Position numbers and translations under genes: made by a program. Below, piece after piece: positions 12,363 through 20,211 of a stretch of DNA of 64,000 nucleotides. The stretch's first letter is position 1, and each line of letters starts with the position of its first letter. The notes under the pieces were generated by a model. That model searched no databases. It saw only the letters and a program-made list of their open reading frames with translations, and had not been told where the DNA came from. This DNA is from an uncultured Maribacter sp. (lineage in GTDB: Bacteria; Bacteroidota; Bacteroidia; Flavobacteriales; Flavobacteriaceae): positions 1-64,000 of the forward strand of contig NZ_CANMTX010000009.1 in assembly GCF_947500985.1 (NCBI RefSeq). Direction: 5' to 3'.

Positions 12363-14477
12363 TTAAAATTGATAATTTAGTTTTAGGTATCCTTGAATTC
12401 CCGGCATTGTCGGGATATTGTTATCGGTATAGTCCAAAAGGTTATTTGCACCTACCTGTAATGTGAGATTTTTATAAAATATTTTGCTTATCGCTGCATT
12501 TACGGTTACGAAACCATCTATGAAACTGGTATCATAATTATCTATGAGGTCGTTGCCATTGGTGTCATATTGGGCGTATTTACTTCTATATAATATCCGC
12601 ATATTTACATTGGTGCTAGTATTAGGTATATCATAATACACCTTAAAATTAGCATTGTGTCGAGAGCGATTCACCAAGCCGAAATAGTCTGACTGTGCTA
12701 GTGCAACCGACTGCCCACTTTCAGCATCCCGCACAAATACTTGATTATCTGCTACATCTTGTTTTTTCTGCTTGTCAAAAGCATATAGCAATTGGTACCC
12801 GGCACTAATGTTCAGTTCATCGGTAAGTTTGAAGCTTGAATTGATTTCAAAGCCTGTGGTATATATTTCATCAAAATTCATGTAACTGAATACATTTTGA
12901 CCATTTATTTTACGGGCGATAATGCGTGTATCTATCAAGTTTTTGAAATCGTTTCTAAAGAAATTTACCTCTGTATTTCCACGACCGTGCTTTAGATTAA
13001 AACCTAGGTTGTACCCAATAGAACTTTCTGCTTCTAAAGGTTTGTTAAGTTCATCTTCGGTAACCAATACACTAAGGATCTGTTCTTGTTCTACTAACTC
13101 TTGTAGTTTGTCTAAAGCTACATTATAGCCTAGTACGGTGTATCCAACGGCAGAATTGGTAAAGTCGAAATACAGCTGCCTAAAATCTGGTGCTTTAAAA
13201 CCGTAGCCAACAGAACCCTTGATCGATAGATTGTTATTTAATTGGTGACGCAAAGCCAATTTAGGGCTGAACTGGTTGTTGTATTCTGAGTGATTATCAA
13301 ACCGTGCACCGGCTATAATATTCAACTTTTCAATAGGATTAAAATCGTACTGTGCATAAAGGTATTGAGAGGTGAAGTTGACTGTTTCATCAAAATATGT
13401 TCTGTCTAGCTCATCTAATTGTAAACCCATACCAGCAGTTAAAGTTCCGTTTTGTAACCCAGTATTATTTTCGTTTTTAGATGCAAATGTGTAGCTGCCA
13501 CGTACCTCTGGGCGAAATAGTTTTTGGTTAAAATCACTATCACTCAATACATCTGTAGAAATAGGATCTGCCAATAATTCTGTAGCCATATAATTTGTAT
13601 AATAAAGCTCGTAGGCCATGGTAAGATTTGGGGTCCATTTATGGTCTAGTCTGGCGTGAGTGTTCCATTCACGTTCTTTGGTATCACCTGTATATTGTAT
13701 ACTGTCTAGTGTAAAACCTGCATCTTGGTTTTGATCATAAAAACGTGCGGAGGTGAATAGGGATAGTTTATCGTTGAAATCATAATACAAACGACCATTT
13801 AAAGTGTAGTTGGTAAACGGATTCACGGTTTGCCCTTCTACATCTTCATTTAGATCATACCCGTTAGATGAAAATCTATTAGCGAAAAATCCGTAACGAA
13901 ACTTTTTAAATGCTTGTTTCAAATCTAGATTAATATCCTGTTGAGTGAAGCTTCCTATTCTGTAAGATGCATTACCACTTAAGGCTTCCGTTTGTGGTTT
14001 TCCCGTAATAATATTTATCACTCCGCCTAAGGCCTCAGAACCATATAAAGAGCTCGCCGGACCTTTAACAACTTCAATCTGTTTGATATTCCCTACGGTT
14101 AATCTGCTTAAATCAAAATTACCTGCACTTCTACCCACAAGAGGTACACCATCTATTAGAATAAGAATATAGTCAGATGCGATACCTTGTATTTGCACCC
14201 CTTGAAATCCGCTTTCATCAGCAACGGTTATTATACCTGTTTGCTCGTTCAGTATTTCATTTAAACGAACAGTACCAGATTTAATAATCTGTTTTTTGCC
14301 CACCAAGGTAACGGGTAGGGGAAGAGATGATAATTGACGCTCGGTTCTGGTCGCGGTAACAATAACTTCATCTAGTTGTTGTGATAAAATAGAGTCTTTG
14401 GAACTTTCTACCTGACTTTGAGCAAGTGTCAGTTGATAGGTAATAAGTAGTAAGTAGGGAACAAACTTATATCGCAT
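12363..14477 (-). CDS. TonB-dependent outer-membrane receptor (HmuR-like)
   Basis: 704 residues. Signal peptide (MRYKFVPYLLLITYQLTLAQ), a TonB-box-like LDEVIVTATRTER, a plug domain (about 45-155) including VQIQGIASDYILILIDGVPL and GPASSLYGSEALGGVINIIT, then a 22-strand barrel ending in Phe (YLKLNYQF). It imports an iron or haem ligand delivered by the downstream HmuY-like lipoprotein. Two Fur-box-like palindromes lie directly before its start, suggesting iron repression. The length suits the haem/siderophore receptor class, not the 1000-residue SusC class. Confidence 0.9.
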   Translation of the reverse strand: MRYKFVPYLLLITYQLTLAQSQVESSKDSILSQQLDEVIVTATRTERQLSSLPLPVTLVGKKQIIKSGTVRLNEILNEQTGIITVADESGFQGVQIQGIASDYILILIDGVPLVGRSAGNFDLSRLTVGNIKQIEVVKGPASSLYGSEALGGVINIITGKPQTEALSGNASYRIGSFTQQDINLDLKQAFKKFRYGFFANRFSSNGYDLNEDVEGQTVNPFTNYTLNGRLYYDFNDKLSLFTSARFYDQNQDAGFTLDSIQYTGDTKEREWNTHARLDHKWTPNLTMAYELYYTNYMATELLADPISTDVLSDSDFNQKLFRPEVRGSYTFASKNENNTGLQNGTLTAGMGLQLDELDRTYFDETVNFTSQYLYAQYDFNPIEKLNIIAGARFDNHSEYNNQFSPKLALRHQLNNNLSIKGSVGYGFKAPDFRQLYFDFTNSAVGYTVLGYNVALDKLQELVEQEQILSVLVTEDELNKPLEAESSIGYNLGFNLKHGRGNTEVNFFRNDFKNLIDTRIIARKINGQNVFSYMNFDEIYTTGFEINSSFKLTDELNISAGYQLLYAFDKQKKQDVADNQVFVRDAESGQSVALAQSDYFGLVNRSRHNANFKVYYDIPNTSTNVNMRILYRSKYAQYDTNGNDLIDNYDTSFIDGFVTVNAAISKIFYKNLTLQVGANNLLDYTDNNIPTMPGIQGYLKLNYQF

Positions 14478-14478
14478 T

Positions 14479-14538
14479 ATTCTTATTTAGAATTATTCTT
14501 AATACTCGACAAATATATAAACAATTCTTATTTAGAAT
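14479..14538. promoter_or_regulatory. Paired Fur-box-like palindromes
   Basis: Two identical 15-bp copies of ATTCTTATTTAGAAT (14479-14493 and 14524-14538), each with ATTCT/AGAAT arms 5 bp apart, lie between the divergent TonB receptor and DUF6607 genes. The first overlaps TTTAGAAT-T-ATTCTTAA, a 7-1-7 Fur-like palindrome. A site on each side fits iron-dependent repression of both divergent transcripts. Confidence 0.65.
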
Positions 14539-14551
14539 AAATAAAAATAAC

Positions 14552-14559
14552 TATTTTTG
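14552..14559 (+). promoter_or_regulatory. Bacteroidota -7 promoter element
   Basis: TATTTTTG matches the TAnnTTTG consensus, 33 bp before the DUF6607 start and just beyond the second Fur-like box. No clear TTG -33 element is seen at the usual spacing, so the call rests on the -7 alone. Confidence 0.45.
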
Positions 14560-14592
14560 TCATCGAACCAGAAAACAATAAATAATAATCTA

Positions 14593-15498
14593 ATGAGAAC
14601 ACCCATTTCTATTGCCATGGCACTGGTTATTTTTGTAAGTGCCTTTTCACAAAAAGATAAAATGAAGAAAGATCGCGATGCAATAAAAAGCATGTGCGGT
14701 TGTTATGAAGTAACTTTTAACTTCGCAGAAACCTTTAATTATAGTACAGACTCGCTGTATAAACCATCTAAAACAAAAGTAGATAAAGGGCTAGAGTGGG
14801 CAGAGCTTATAACCGATAAGAATGACAAAATATCTATTCAACACTTGTTACAAGTTGGTGACCCTGCAGAACCTTACATTGTAAAACACTGGAGACAAGA
14901 TTGGTTGTTTGAGAATACAGATTTGTACTCCTACAATGCTAATAACACTTGGACATTTAAGAAGCTGCAGGCAGATAAGGTGAAAGGGCAGTGGACACAA
15001 AAAGTATTTCAAGTAGATGATAGTCCGCGGTACGAGGGTTCTTCTACTTGGGTTCATGTAGATGGTAAAAGTTATTGGGAAAATACTGCAGATGCGCCAC
15101 TACCTAGGCGTGAGTATACAACTAGAAGTGATTACAACTTAACCGTTCGTGGTAACCGTCATGAAGTAACGGATTATGGGTGGTTGCATGACCAAGATAA
15201 TACTAAAGTAATGCGTGAAGCTGGTAAAGAAGATGTTATGCTTGCTCAAGAAAAGGGATATAATACTTATGTAAAAGTTGATGATAGCAGATGTGCCGCA
15301 GCTGCTGCTTGGTGGAAATCAAATACAGATAAATGGGCTTTAGTGCGTACCAAGTGGGATGATGTATATGGTCGTAATCAAGACCTTTCTTTAGAACAGA
15401 AAGTAGATAATAAAGTATTGTATAAGTATCTTTTTGATGATGAATATGATCAAAAAGGGGAGATAGAAGAAGTAATTGAATCATTTGTAAAAAAATAA
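14593..15498 (+). CDS. DUF6607-family secreted protein
   Basis: 301 residues from the ATG at 14593; an upstream TTG (14557) would lie inside the promoter, so it is not used. Signal peptide MRTPISIAMALVIFVSAFS. Conserved-looking segments are MCGCYEVTFNFAETF (about 35), HWRQDWLFEN, WTFKKLQADKVKGQWTQKVFQVDDSPRYEGS and a C-terminal FDDEYDQKGEIEEVI. The family is widespread in Bacteroidota with no assigned activity. The location beside an iron/haem receptor and under Fur-like boxes suggests a role in iron acquisition. It is 4 bp from the ankyrin gene and starts the rightward operon. Confidence 0.78.
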   Translation: MRTPISIAMALVIFVSAFSQKDKMKKDRDAIKSMCGCYEVTFNFAETFNYSTDSLYKPSKTKVDKGLEWAELITDKNDKISIQHLLQVGDPAEPYIVKHWRQDWLFENTDLYSYNANNTWTFKKLQADKVKGQWTQKVFQVDDSPRYEGSSTWVHVDGKSYWENTADAPLPRREYTTRSDYNLTVRGNRHEVTDYGWLHDQDNTKVMREAGKEDVMLAQEKGYNTYVKVDDSRCAAAAAWWKSNTDKWALVRTKWDDVYGRNQDLSLEQKVDNKVLYKYLFDDEYDQKGEIEEVIESFVKK

Positions 15499-15502
15499 GA
15501 AC

Positions 15503-17005
15503 ATGAAAACCGTAAAACAAATAGCCTTAACCGCTCTATTGTTTGTAAGCTTCACTGGTATTGCACAGCAGAAAAATGAGTTGATAGATCGTAAATTTTG
15601 GAAGAGTAATCCAGATGTTGCTACCATAAAACAAAAAATCGCTGAGGGTAATGACCCTGCTGAGATGGATAGCAATTCTTTTGATGCTACTACTTTAGCA
15701 ATTACCAGTAAGGCAGATACAGAGGTAGTTAAATATTTATTATCTCTTGAAGGTAACGCTGTAGATAAGAAAACTCATGATAGTCGTATTTATTTACACT
15801 GGGCAGCGTATTCTGGCGATGCTGACTTGGTACAGTTTTTATTAGATAAAGGTGCATCGGTTACGGCTTTGGATAGTCATAGATATACACCGCTTGCTTT
15901 TGGAGCAAATGCTGGACTTACAAACCCTGCAATTTATAATGCTTTTGAAAAGAAAGGTGTGAATTTAGTGGAGGAGAAAAATGAACATGGTGCTAATGTT
16001 TTACTATTGGCTGCACCTTCTCTTAAGACAGAAAAAGAATTGAATTTCTTCCTAGATAAAGGTTTGGCTTTAGATAGTAAAGATGAAGATGGTAACGGAA
16101 TTTTCAACTACGCTTCTAAAAAAGGAAATATAGATTTTTTAAATCTTCTTATTAAAAAGGGAGTTGATTACAAGTCACTTAATGATAATGGAGGTAATGC
16201 TTTTATGTTCGCATCGCAAGGTGGCCGCGGATTCAGTAATGGCCTACCAGTCTATAGCTATTTAAAAGGTCTTGGTTTGGAACCTAATATTGTAGAGAAA
16301 AATGGGAGCACACCGTTGCACCGTTTAGCTTTTGGTACTAAAGATGCTGCTATTATTGAGCTTTTCTTAAATGCTGGTGCAGATGTAAACCAAGCGGATG
16401 AAAAAGGGAATACTCCGTTTTTAAACGCTGCTGCTAGAAACCAGCTTTCTATGGTTCAATTATTATCTAAAAATGTGAAGGATATCAATGCTGCCAACAA
16501 GAGTGGGGAAACTGCACTTATGCTAGCGGCTCATAGTAACAAGGCAGATGTGGTTGAGTTTTTAATAAGTAAGGGAGCGGATATCAATGCTCAAGATACT
16601 GCCGGTAATACGGCTGCTTACTTTTTGGCAGATTCGTATAATAAAAGAAACGCCAAGGCTTTTGATGCTAAGTTAGCTTTATTGAAGTCTAAAGGATTAA
16701 AATTCAATACCGTTCAAGGTGAAGGTAATACGTTATATCATGTGGCTGCTAAGAAAAATAACCTTGAGTTATTGAAAAAAGTGTCCGATTTTAATATCGA
16801 TGTCAATGCTAAGAACGATGAAGGTTTAACTGCTTTACATGTAGCTGCAATGAAGGCAGAGAATGATAAGTTGCTTAAATTCTTACTTGCTAAAGGTGCG
16901 GATGCAAAGAGTACAACTGATTTTGATGAAACGGTATATGATTTGGCTAGTGAAAACGAATTATTGCAAAAAGAGAATAAGTCTCTTAATTTCTTAAAGC
17001 AATAG
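15503..17005 (+). CDS. Ankyrin-repeat exported protein
   Basis: 500 residues. Signal peptide MKTVKQIALTALLFVSFTGIAQ, then about a dozen ankyrin repeats across 60-490, with typical G-x-T-x-L-x-x-A and LLxKGAD units (for example SGETALMLAAHSNKADVVEFL and GLTALHVAAMKAENDKLLKF). It is a periplasmic or surface protein-protein interaction scaffold. It is the second gene of the DUF6607-ankyrin-DUF2271 operon (4-bp and 51-bp gaps). No enzyme domain is seen. A partner role in the haem/iron system is inferred from co-location. Confidence 0.88.
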   Translation: MKTVKQIALTALLFVSFTGIAQQKNELIDRKFWKSNPDVATIKQKIAEGNDPAEMDSNSFDATTLAITSKADTEVVKYLLSLEGNAVDKKTHDSRIYLHWAAYSGDADLVQFLLDKGASVTALDSHRYTPLAFGANAGLTNPAIYNAFEKKGVNLVEEKNEHGANVLLLAAPSLKTEKELNFFLDKGLALDSKDEDGNGIFNYASKKGNIDFLNLLIKKGVDYKSLNDNGGNAFMFASQGGRGFSNGLPVYSYLKGLGLEPNIVEKNGSTPLHRLAFGTKDAAIIELFLNAGADVNQADEKGNTPFLNAAARNQLSMVQLLSKNVKDINAANKSGETALMLAAHSNKADVVEFLISKGADINAQDTAGNTAAYFLADSYNKRNAKAFDAKLALLKSKGLKFNTVQGEGNTLYHVAAKKNNLELLKKVSDFNIDVNAKNDEGLTALHVAAMKAENDKLLKFLLAKGADAKSTTDFDETVYDLASENELLQKENKSLNFLKQ

Positions 17006-17056
17006 AATCCTAAATCATATTTATAAATCTCTTATAGAGAACAAAATTTTATATAC

Positions 17057-17542
17057 ATGAACAAATTTTTAAAATATATTCCGGCAATTCTATTGGTCGG
17101 GTCCTTATTGACCGCATTCAATCCTGTAGATAAGACTCCTGTAAAGTGTCTAATACAATTAACAAATTATTCAGGTGAAGGTGCTTATTTAATCGTATCT
17201 ATTGTTGATGCCGATAATGAATATGTAGAAACGATTTACGTTCAAGGTAAAGACAGCGAATGGTATAGTGAAATTACAGAGTGGTGGAAATTCTACGGAA
17301 AAAATCGCCCGAATATAGATGCTATTTCTGGTGAGACTATTAGTGGTGGAGAACGTGCACTGAATGTTTTGCAAATTCCTACGGATAAAATAGACCAAGG
17401 TTATCAACTACGTTTTGAAACTTCTGTTGAGGATCAAGGGTATTATGCAGATGATATTCAGTTTCCGTTAACCACAGAAAACTTAACCACCAAAGTAGAG
17501 GGTAAAGGTTTTATTCGTTACGTACGTATGTTGCCTCAGTAA
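17057..17542 (+). CDS. DUF2271-family exported protein
   Basis: 161 residues with signal peptide MNKFLKYIPAILLVGSLLTAF. The body fits DUF2271: VKCLIQLTNYSGEGAYLIVSI, a TIYVQGKDSEWYSEITEWWKFYG region, GETISGGERALNVL and a C-terminal KGFIRYVRMLP. In other bacteria DUF2271 genes sit beside PepSY-domain membrane flavoproteins and TonB receptors, as here. It probably acts in the periplasm as part of an iron or haem reductive uptake route; the exact step is not established. A strong terminator follows at 17788-17826. Confidence 0.82.
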   Translation: MNKFLKYIPAILLVGSLLTAFNPVDKTPVKCLIQLTNYSGEGAYLIVSIVDADNEYVETIYVQGKDSEWYSEITEWWKFYGKNRPNIDAISGETISGGERALNVLQIPTDKIDQGYQLRFETSVEDQGYYADDIQFPLTTENLTTKVEGKGFIRYVRMLPQ

Positions 17543-17560
17543 TTGTTTTAAATTATTGTT

Positions 17561-17679
17561 TTTGCGAAGAGCATTTCACGACGAAGCAATCTGCTGAATA
17601 ATAGTTGCATGTGAGTTTTGCGTGACCATGAATCAGAATGACGTCTTTGCGAGGAGCATTTTGCGACGAAGTAATCTGT
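17561..17679. repeat. Two REP-like dispersed repeats
   Basis: TTGCGAAGAGCATTTCACGA at 17562 and TTTGCGAGGAGCATTTTGCG at 17645 each continue into GACGAAG(C/T)AATCTG. A third copy lies at 20062-20095. The form (CATTGCGAGGA...ACGAAGCAATCT) is that of a widely dispersed intergenic repeat in Bacteroidota. It lies in the 319-bp gap between the DUF2271 and PepSY genes. Confidence 0.65.
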
Positions 17680-17787
17680 CAAATTTATGTAGTGTATGAG
17701 TTCTCGGCTACAAATAAACAGATTACTTTATTATGTTCGTAATAACGTTTTACAGTTAATGCGTTTATTTTTTACAATCACAATTAT

Positions 17788-17826
17788 AAATTCCAGAATG
17801 TCTTAGTACAGACATTCTGGAATTTT
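17788..17826 (+). terminator. Rho-independent terminator
   Basis: AAATTCCAGAATGTC and GACATTCTGGAATTTTT form a 14-15 bp stem with an 8-nt loop and T tail. It closes the DUF6607-ankyrin-DUF2271 transcript; the next gene starts 35 bp later, so its promoter must lie inside or very near this structure. Confidence 0.85.
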
Positions 17827-17861
17827 TAAAATAATAAGATCACAAAATTACATTTCCATTT

Positions 17862-20057
17862 ATGACCATTTCTATTTGGCGCTTTAGTCATCTTACGCTT
17901 GCCCTGGTTTCTTCACTATTCTTGATAGTGGCTTCCGTGACCGGAATCATTTTAGCGGTAGAGCCCATTTCTCACCAAGCAAAAGGCTATGCGGTAGAAA
18001 ATTGGGAAGAAGTATCATTGGCAACTACTATAGATGCATTAAAGAATTCTTATGATGAGGTTTTAGAATTAGAAGTAGAATCATCAGGATTCGTAAAGGC
18101 TTCTGTTTTGACTATGGAGATGGAAACATTAGATATATATGTGAACCCTATTACAGGTGAACAATTAGGTGAGGTTGAAGAACGACCGTACATATATACA
18201 TTTGCAACTAACGTACACCGTTCTTTATTTCTAAAAAGTATAGGTCGATTTTTTGTTGGTCTTATTTCTTTACTCTTATGTATTATTGCGATTACCGGGC
18301 TTGTGCTGCTTGCTAAGCGCCAAGGCGGATTCTTAAAATTATTTTCGAAAGTCCAGAAAGATTATTTTGAGTTACGATACCATGTACTATTAAGTAGGTG
18401 GTTCTTTATTCCTATTATAATTCTTGCTTCTACCGGAGTTTACCTATCCGCCGAGAAGTTTAATTTATTGCCGGATACTGTAGTCGAGAAGCAAGATGTT
18501 GCTCCTAATGGAGCCTCTAAGGTTTATGAACATATTACCGAGGTTCTATTTTTTAAGGAAACTACTTTGTCAGATATTAGACAGGTAGAATTTCCTTTTT
18601 CTAGTGATCCAGAAGAATATTACCTTATTGCTTTACAGAATAAAGAGGTTGACGTAAATCAGCAAACGGGTGCTATAGTACGTAGTGCAGATTACCCTTT
18701 TATTACATTGGCTTCAAGGTTAAGTTTGGTATTGCACACGGGTGAGGGTAATGTCTTCTGGTCTATTGTATTGTTGCTTTCAAGTGCCTCTATTCTGTTT
18801 TTTATGTATTCAGGTTTTGTAATGACATTGAAGCGAAGAAAGAAAGCAAAACGGATAATACAAATATCAGATAAAGATGAATGTGAGTATATAATCTTAG
18901 TAGGTTCGGAGAGTGGTACCGCGTTCGATTTTGCACAGCGTTTTTATAATGGATTAACAAAGGTTGGAAGGAAAGTCTATTTATCAGAGCTTAATAACTA
19001 TACTGAATATGCAAAGGCGATCAAAATTATTATATTTACTTCTACCTATGGTGAAGGCGAGCCGCCAACGAATGCACGTAAATTTTCTGAGTTGTTTTCG
19101 AGGATACAACAACCGAACAAGATCGATTTTTGGGTAATTGGTTTTGGTTCATTAGATTATCCAGATTACTGTAAGTTTGCTATTGAGATAGATGATCAAA
19201 TAGCATCAGCGAAGAATTTTCAACAGCAATTGCCTTTGTTTAAAATTAATAAAGCCGATTTCGATTCTTTTGAACTTTGGATGATACAATTCTCTAATAA
19301 AGTCGGATTCACAATTCCTGTAGAAAGACCTCTTTTAAAAAAGAAAAAGTATAAGAAAGTAGAGTTTGAAGTTTTGGAGCGAACCAATTTAAATGTTGAT
19401 GATACGTTCTTGTTAAAACTAAAATCAAAATCTAATGTTGATTTCACTTCGGGAGATTTATTAGAAGTATTTCCAAATGATGATGATATCGTTCGTCAAT
19501 ATTCAATTGCCAGAATTGACGATACTGTTTTACTTAGTATTAAAAAACACGAGTTAGGGAGAGGTTCTAATTACCTATTCGGATTAAAAGTTGGCGAAAC
19601 TATAAAAGCTGCACTAGACAGAAACGGAGACTTCCATTTTTCGAAAAATACAAAAAATTCAATTTTCATCTCAAATGGCACCGGTATAGCTCCATTCTTA
19701 GGAATGATCTCTGAAAATACAACTCAGAATATCTCTATGTTCTGGGGAGGACGTGAAAAGGCTTCTATGGAGATTTATAATTCCGTTTTTGAGAAAGAAG
19801 TCTCAAATCATGGAAATATAAATGTATTTACTTCATTCTCCAGGGAAGGTGAAAAGCAATACGTTCAAGATGTCGTTTTTGAGCAAAAAGAATTAGTATT
19901 GAAAACCATTAACCAAAATGGCACAATTATGATTTGTGGGTCACTGGCTATGCAACATGATGTTCTTGATGTATTAGAAAGAATATTGCAAGGCAACCAA
20001 AAAGTCAGTTTTGAAGCTTTTGAAAAAAGCGGTCAGCTAAAAACAGATTGTTATTAA
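17862..20057 (+). CDS. PepSY-TM / flavodoxin / NADPH reductase fusion
   Basis: 731 residues in three parts. Residues 1-325 are a PepSY-associated membrane region with about four helices (8-32, 125-150, 180-200, 300-322) and periplasmic PepSY domains. Residues about 343-475 are a flavodoxin (VGSESGTAFDFAQ FMN loop, STYGEGEPPTNA). Residues about 490-731 are a ferredoxin-reductase-type FAD/NADPH module (RQYSIARID, SNGTGIAPFLGMI, GGRE, MICGSLAMQHDVL). This design moves cytosolic NADPH electrons across the membrane, as in sulfite-reductase-like ferric or haem reductases. The neighbouring TonB receptor and DUF2271 suggest reduction of imported iron or haem. Confidence 0.88.
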   Translation: MTISIWRFSHLTLALVSSLFLIVASVTGIILAVEPISHQAKGYAVENWEEVSLATTIDALKNSYDEVLELEVESSGFVKASVLTMEMETLDIYVNPITGEQLGEVEERPYIYTFATNVHRSLFLKSIGRFFVGLISLLLCIIAITGLVLLAKRQGGFLKLFSKVQKDYFELRYHVLLSRWFFIPIIILASTGVYLSAEKFNLLPDTVVEKQDVAPNGASKVYEHITEVLFFKETTLSDIRQVEFPFSSDPEEYYLIALQNKEVDVNQQTGAIVRSADYPFITLASRLSLVLHTGEGNVFWSIVLLLSSASILFFMYSGFVMTLKRRKKAKRIIQISDKDECEYIILVGSESGTAFDFAQRFYNGLTKVGRKVYLSELNNYTEYAKAIKIIIFTSTYGEGEPPTNARKFSELFSRIQQPNKIDFWVIGFGSLDYPDYCKFAIEIDDQIASAKNFQQQLPLFKINKADFDSFELWMIQFSNKVGFTIPVERPLLKKKKYKKVEFEVLERTNLNVDDTFLLKLKSKSNVDFTSGDLLEVFPNDDDIVRQYSIARIDDTVLLSIKKHELGRGSNYLFGLKVGETIKAALDRNGDFHFSKNTKNSIFISNGTGIAPFLGMISENTTQNISMFWGGREKASMEIYNSVFEKEVSNHGNINVFTSFSREGEKQYVQDVVFEQKELVLKTINQNGTIMICGSLAMQHDVLDVLERILQGNQKVSFEAFEKSGQLKTDCY

Positions 20058-20061
20058 ACGA

Positions 20062-20205
20062 ATTGCGAAGAGTCTTTCGTGACGAAGTAGTCTGTCGAAT
20101 TTCTGTACAATCTGTATTTAGGGTCAGTATGTCACATTGAGCGCAGTCGAAATGCAATGCTTGTGAGATTCTAACTTAAAAGTTCTCGACTAAGCTCGAA
20201 ATGAC
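20062..20205. repeat. REP-like repeats
   Basis: A third ATTGCGAAGAGTCTTTCGTG...GAAGTAGTCTG copy lies at 20062-20095. A different dispersed type follows: CACATTGAGCGCAGTCGAAA at about 20133 facing TTCTCGACTAAGCTCGAAAT at about 20183, forming an imperfect stem. It sits between convergent genes and may help terminate both. Confidence 0.6.
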
Positions 20206-20211
20206 ATTAGT

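Noticed and set aside
14557-14592. N-terminal extension of the DUF6607 protein from TTG
   Set aside because: It overlaps the -7 element and precedes a clear signal peptide beginning at the ATG 14593.
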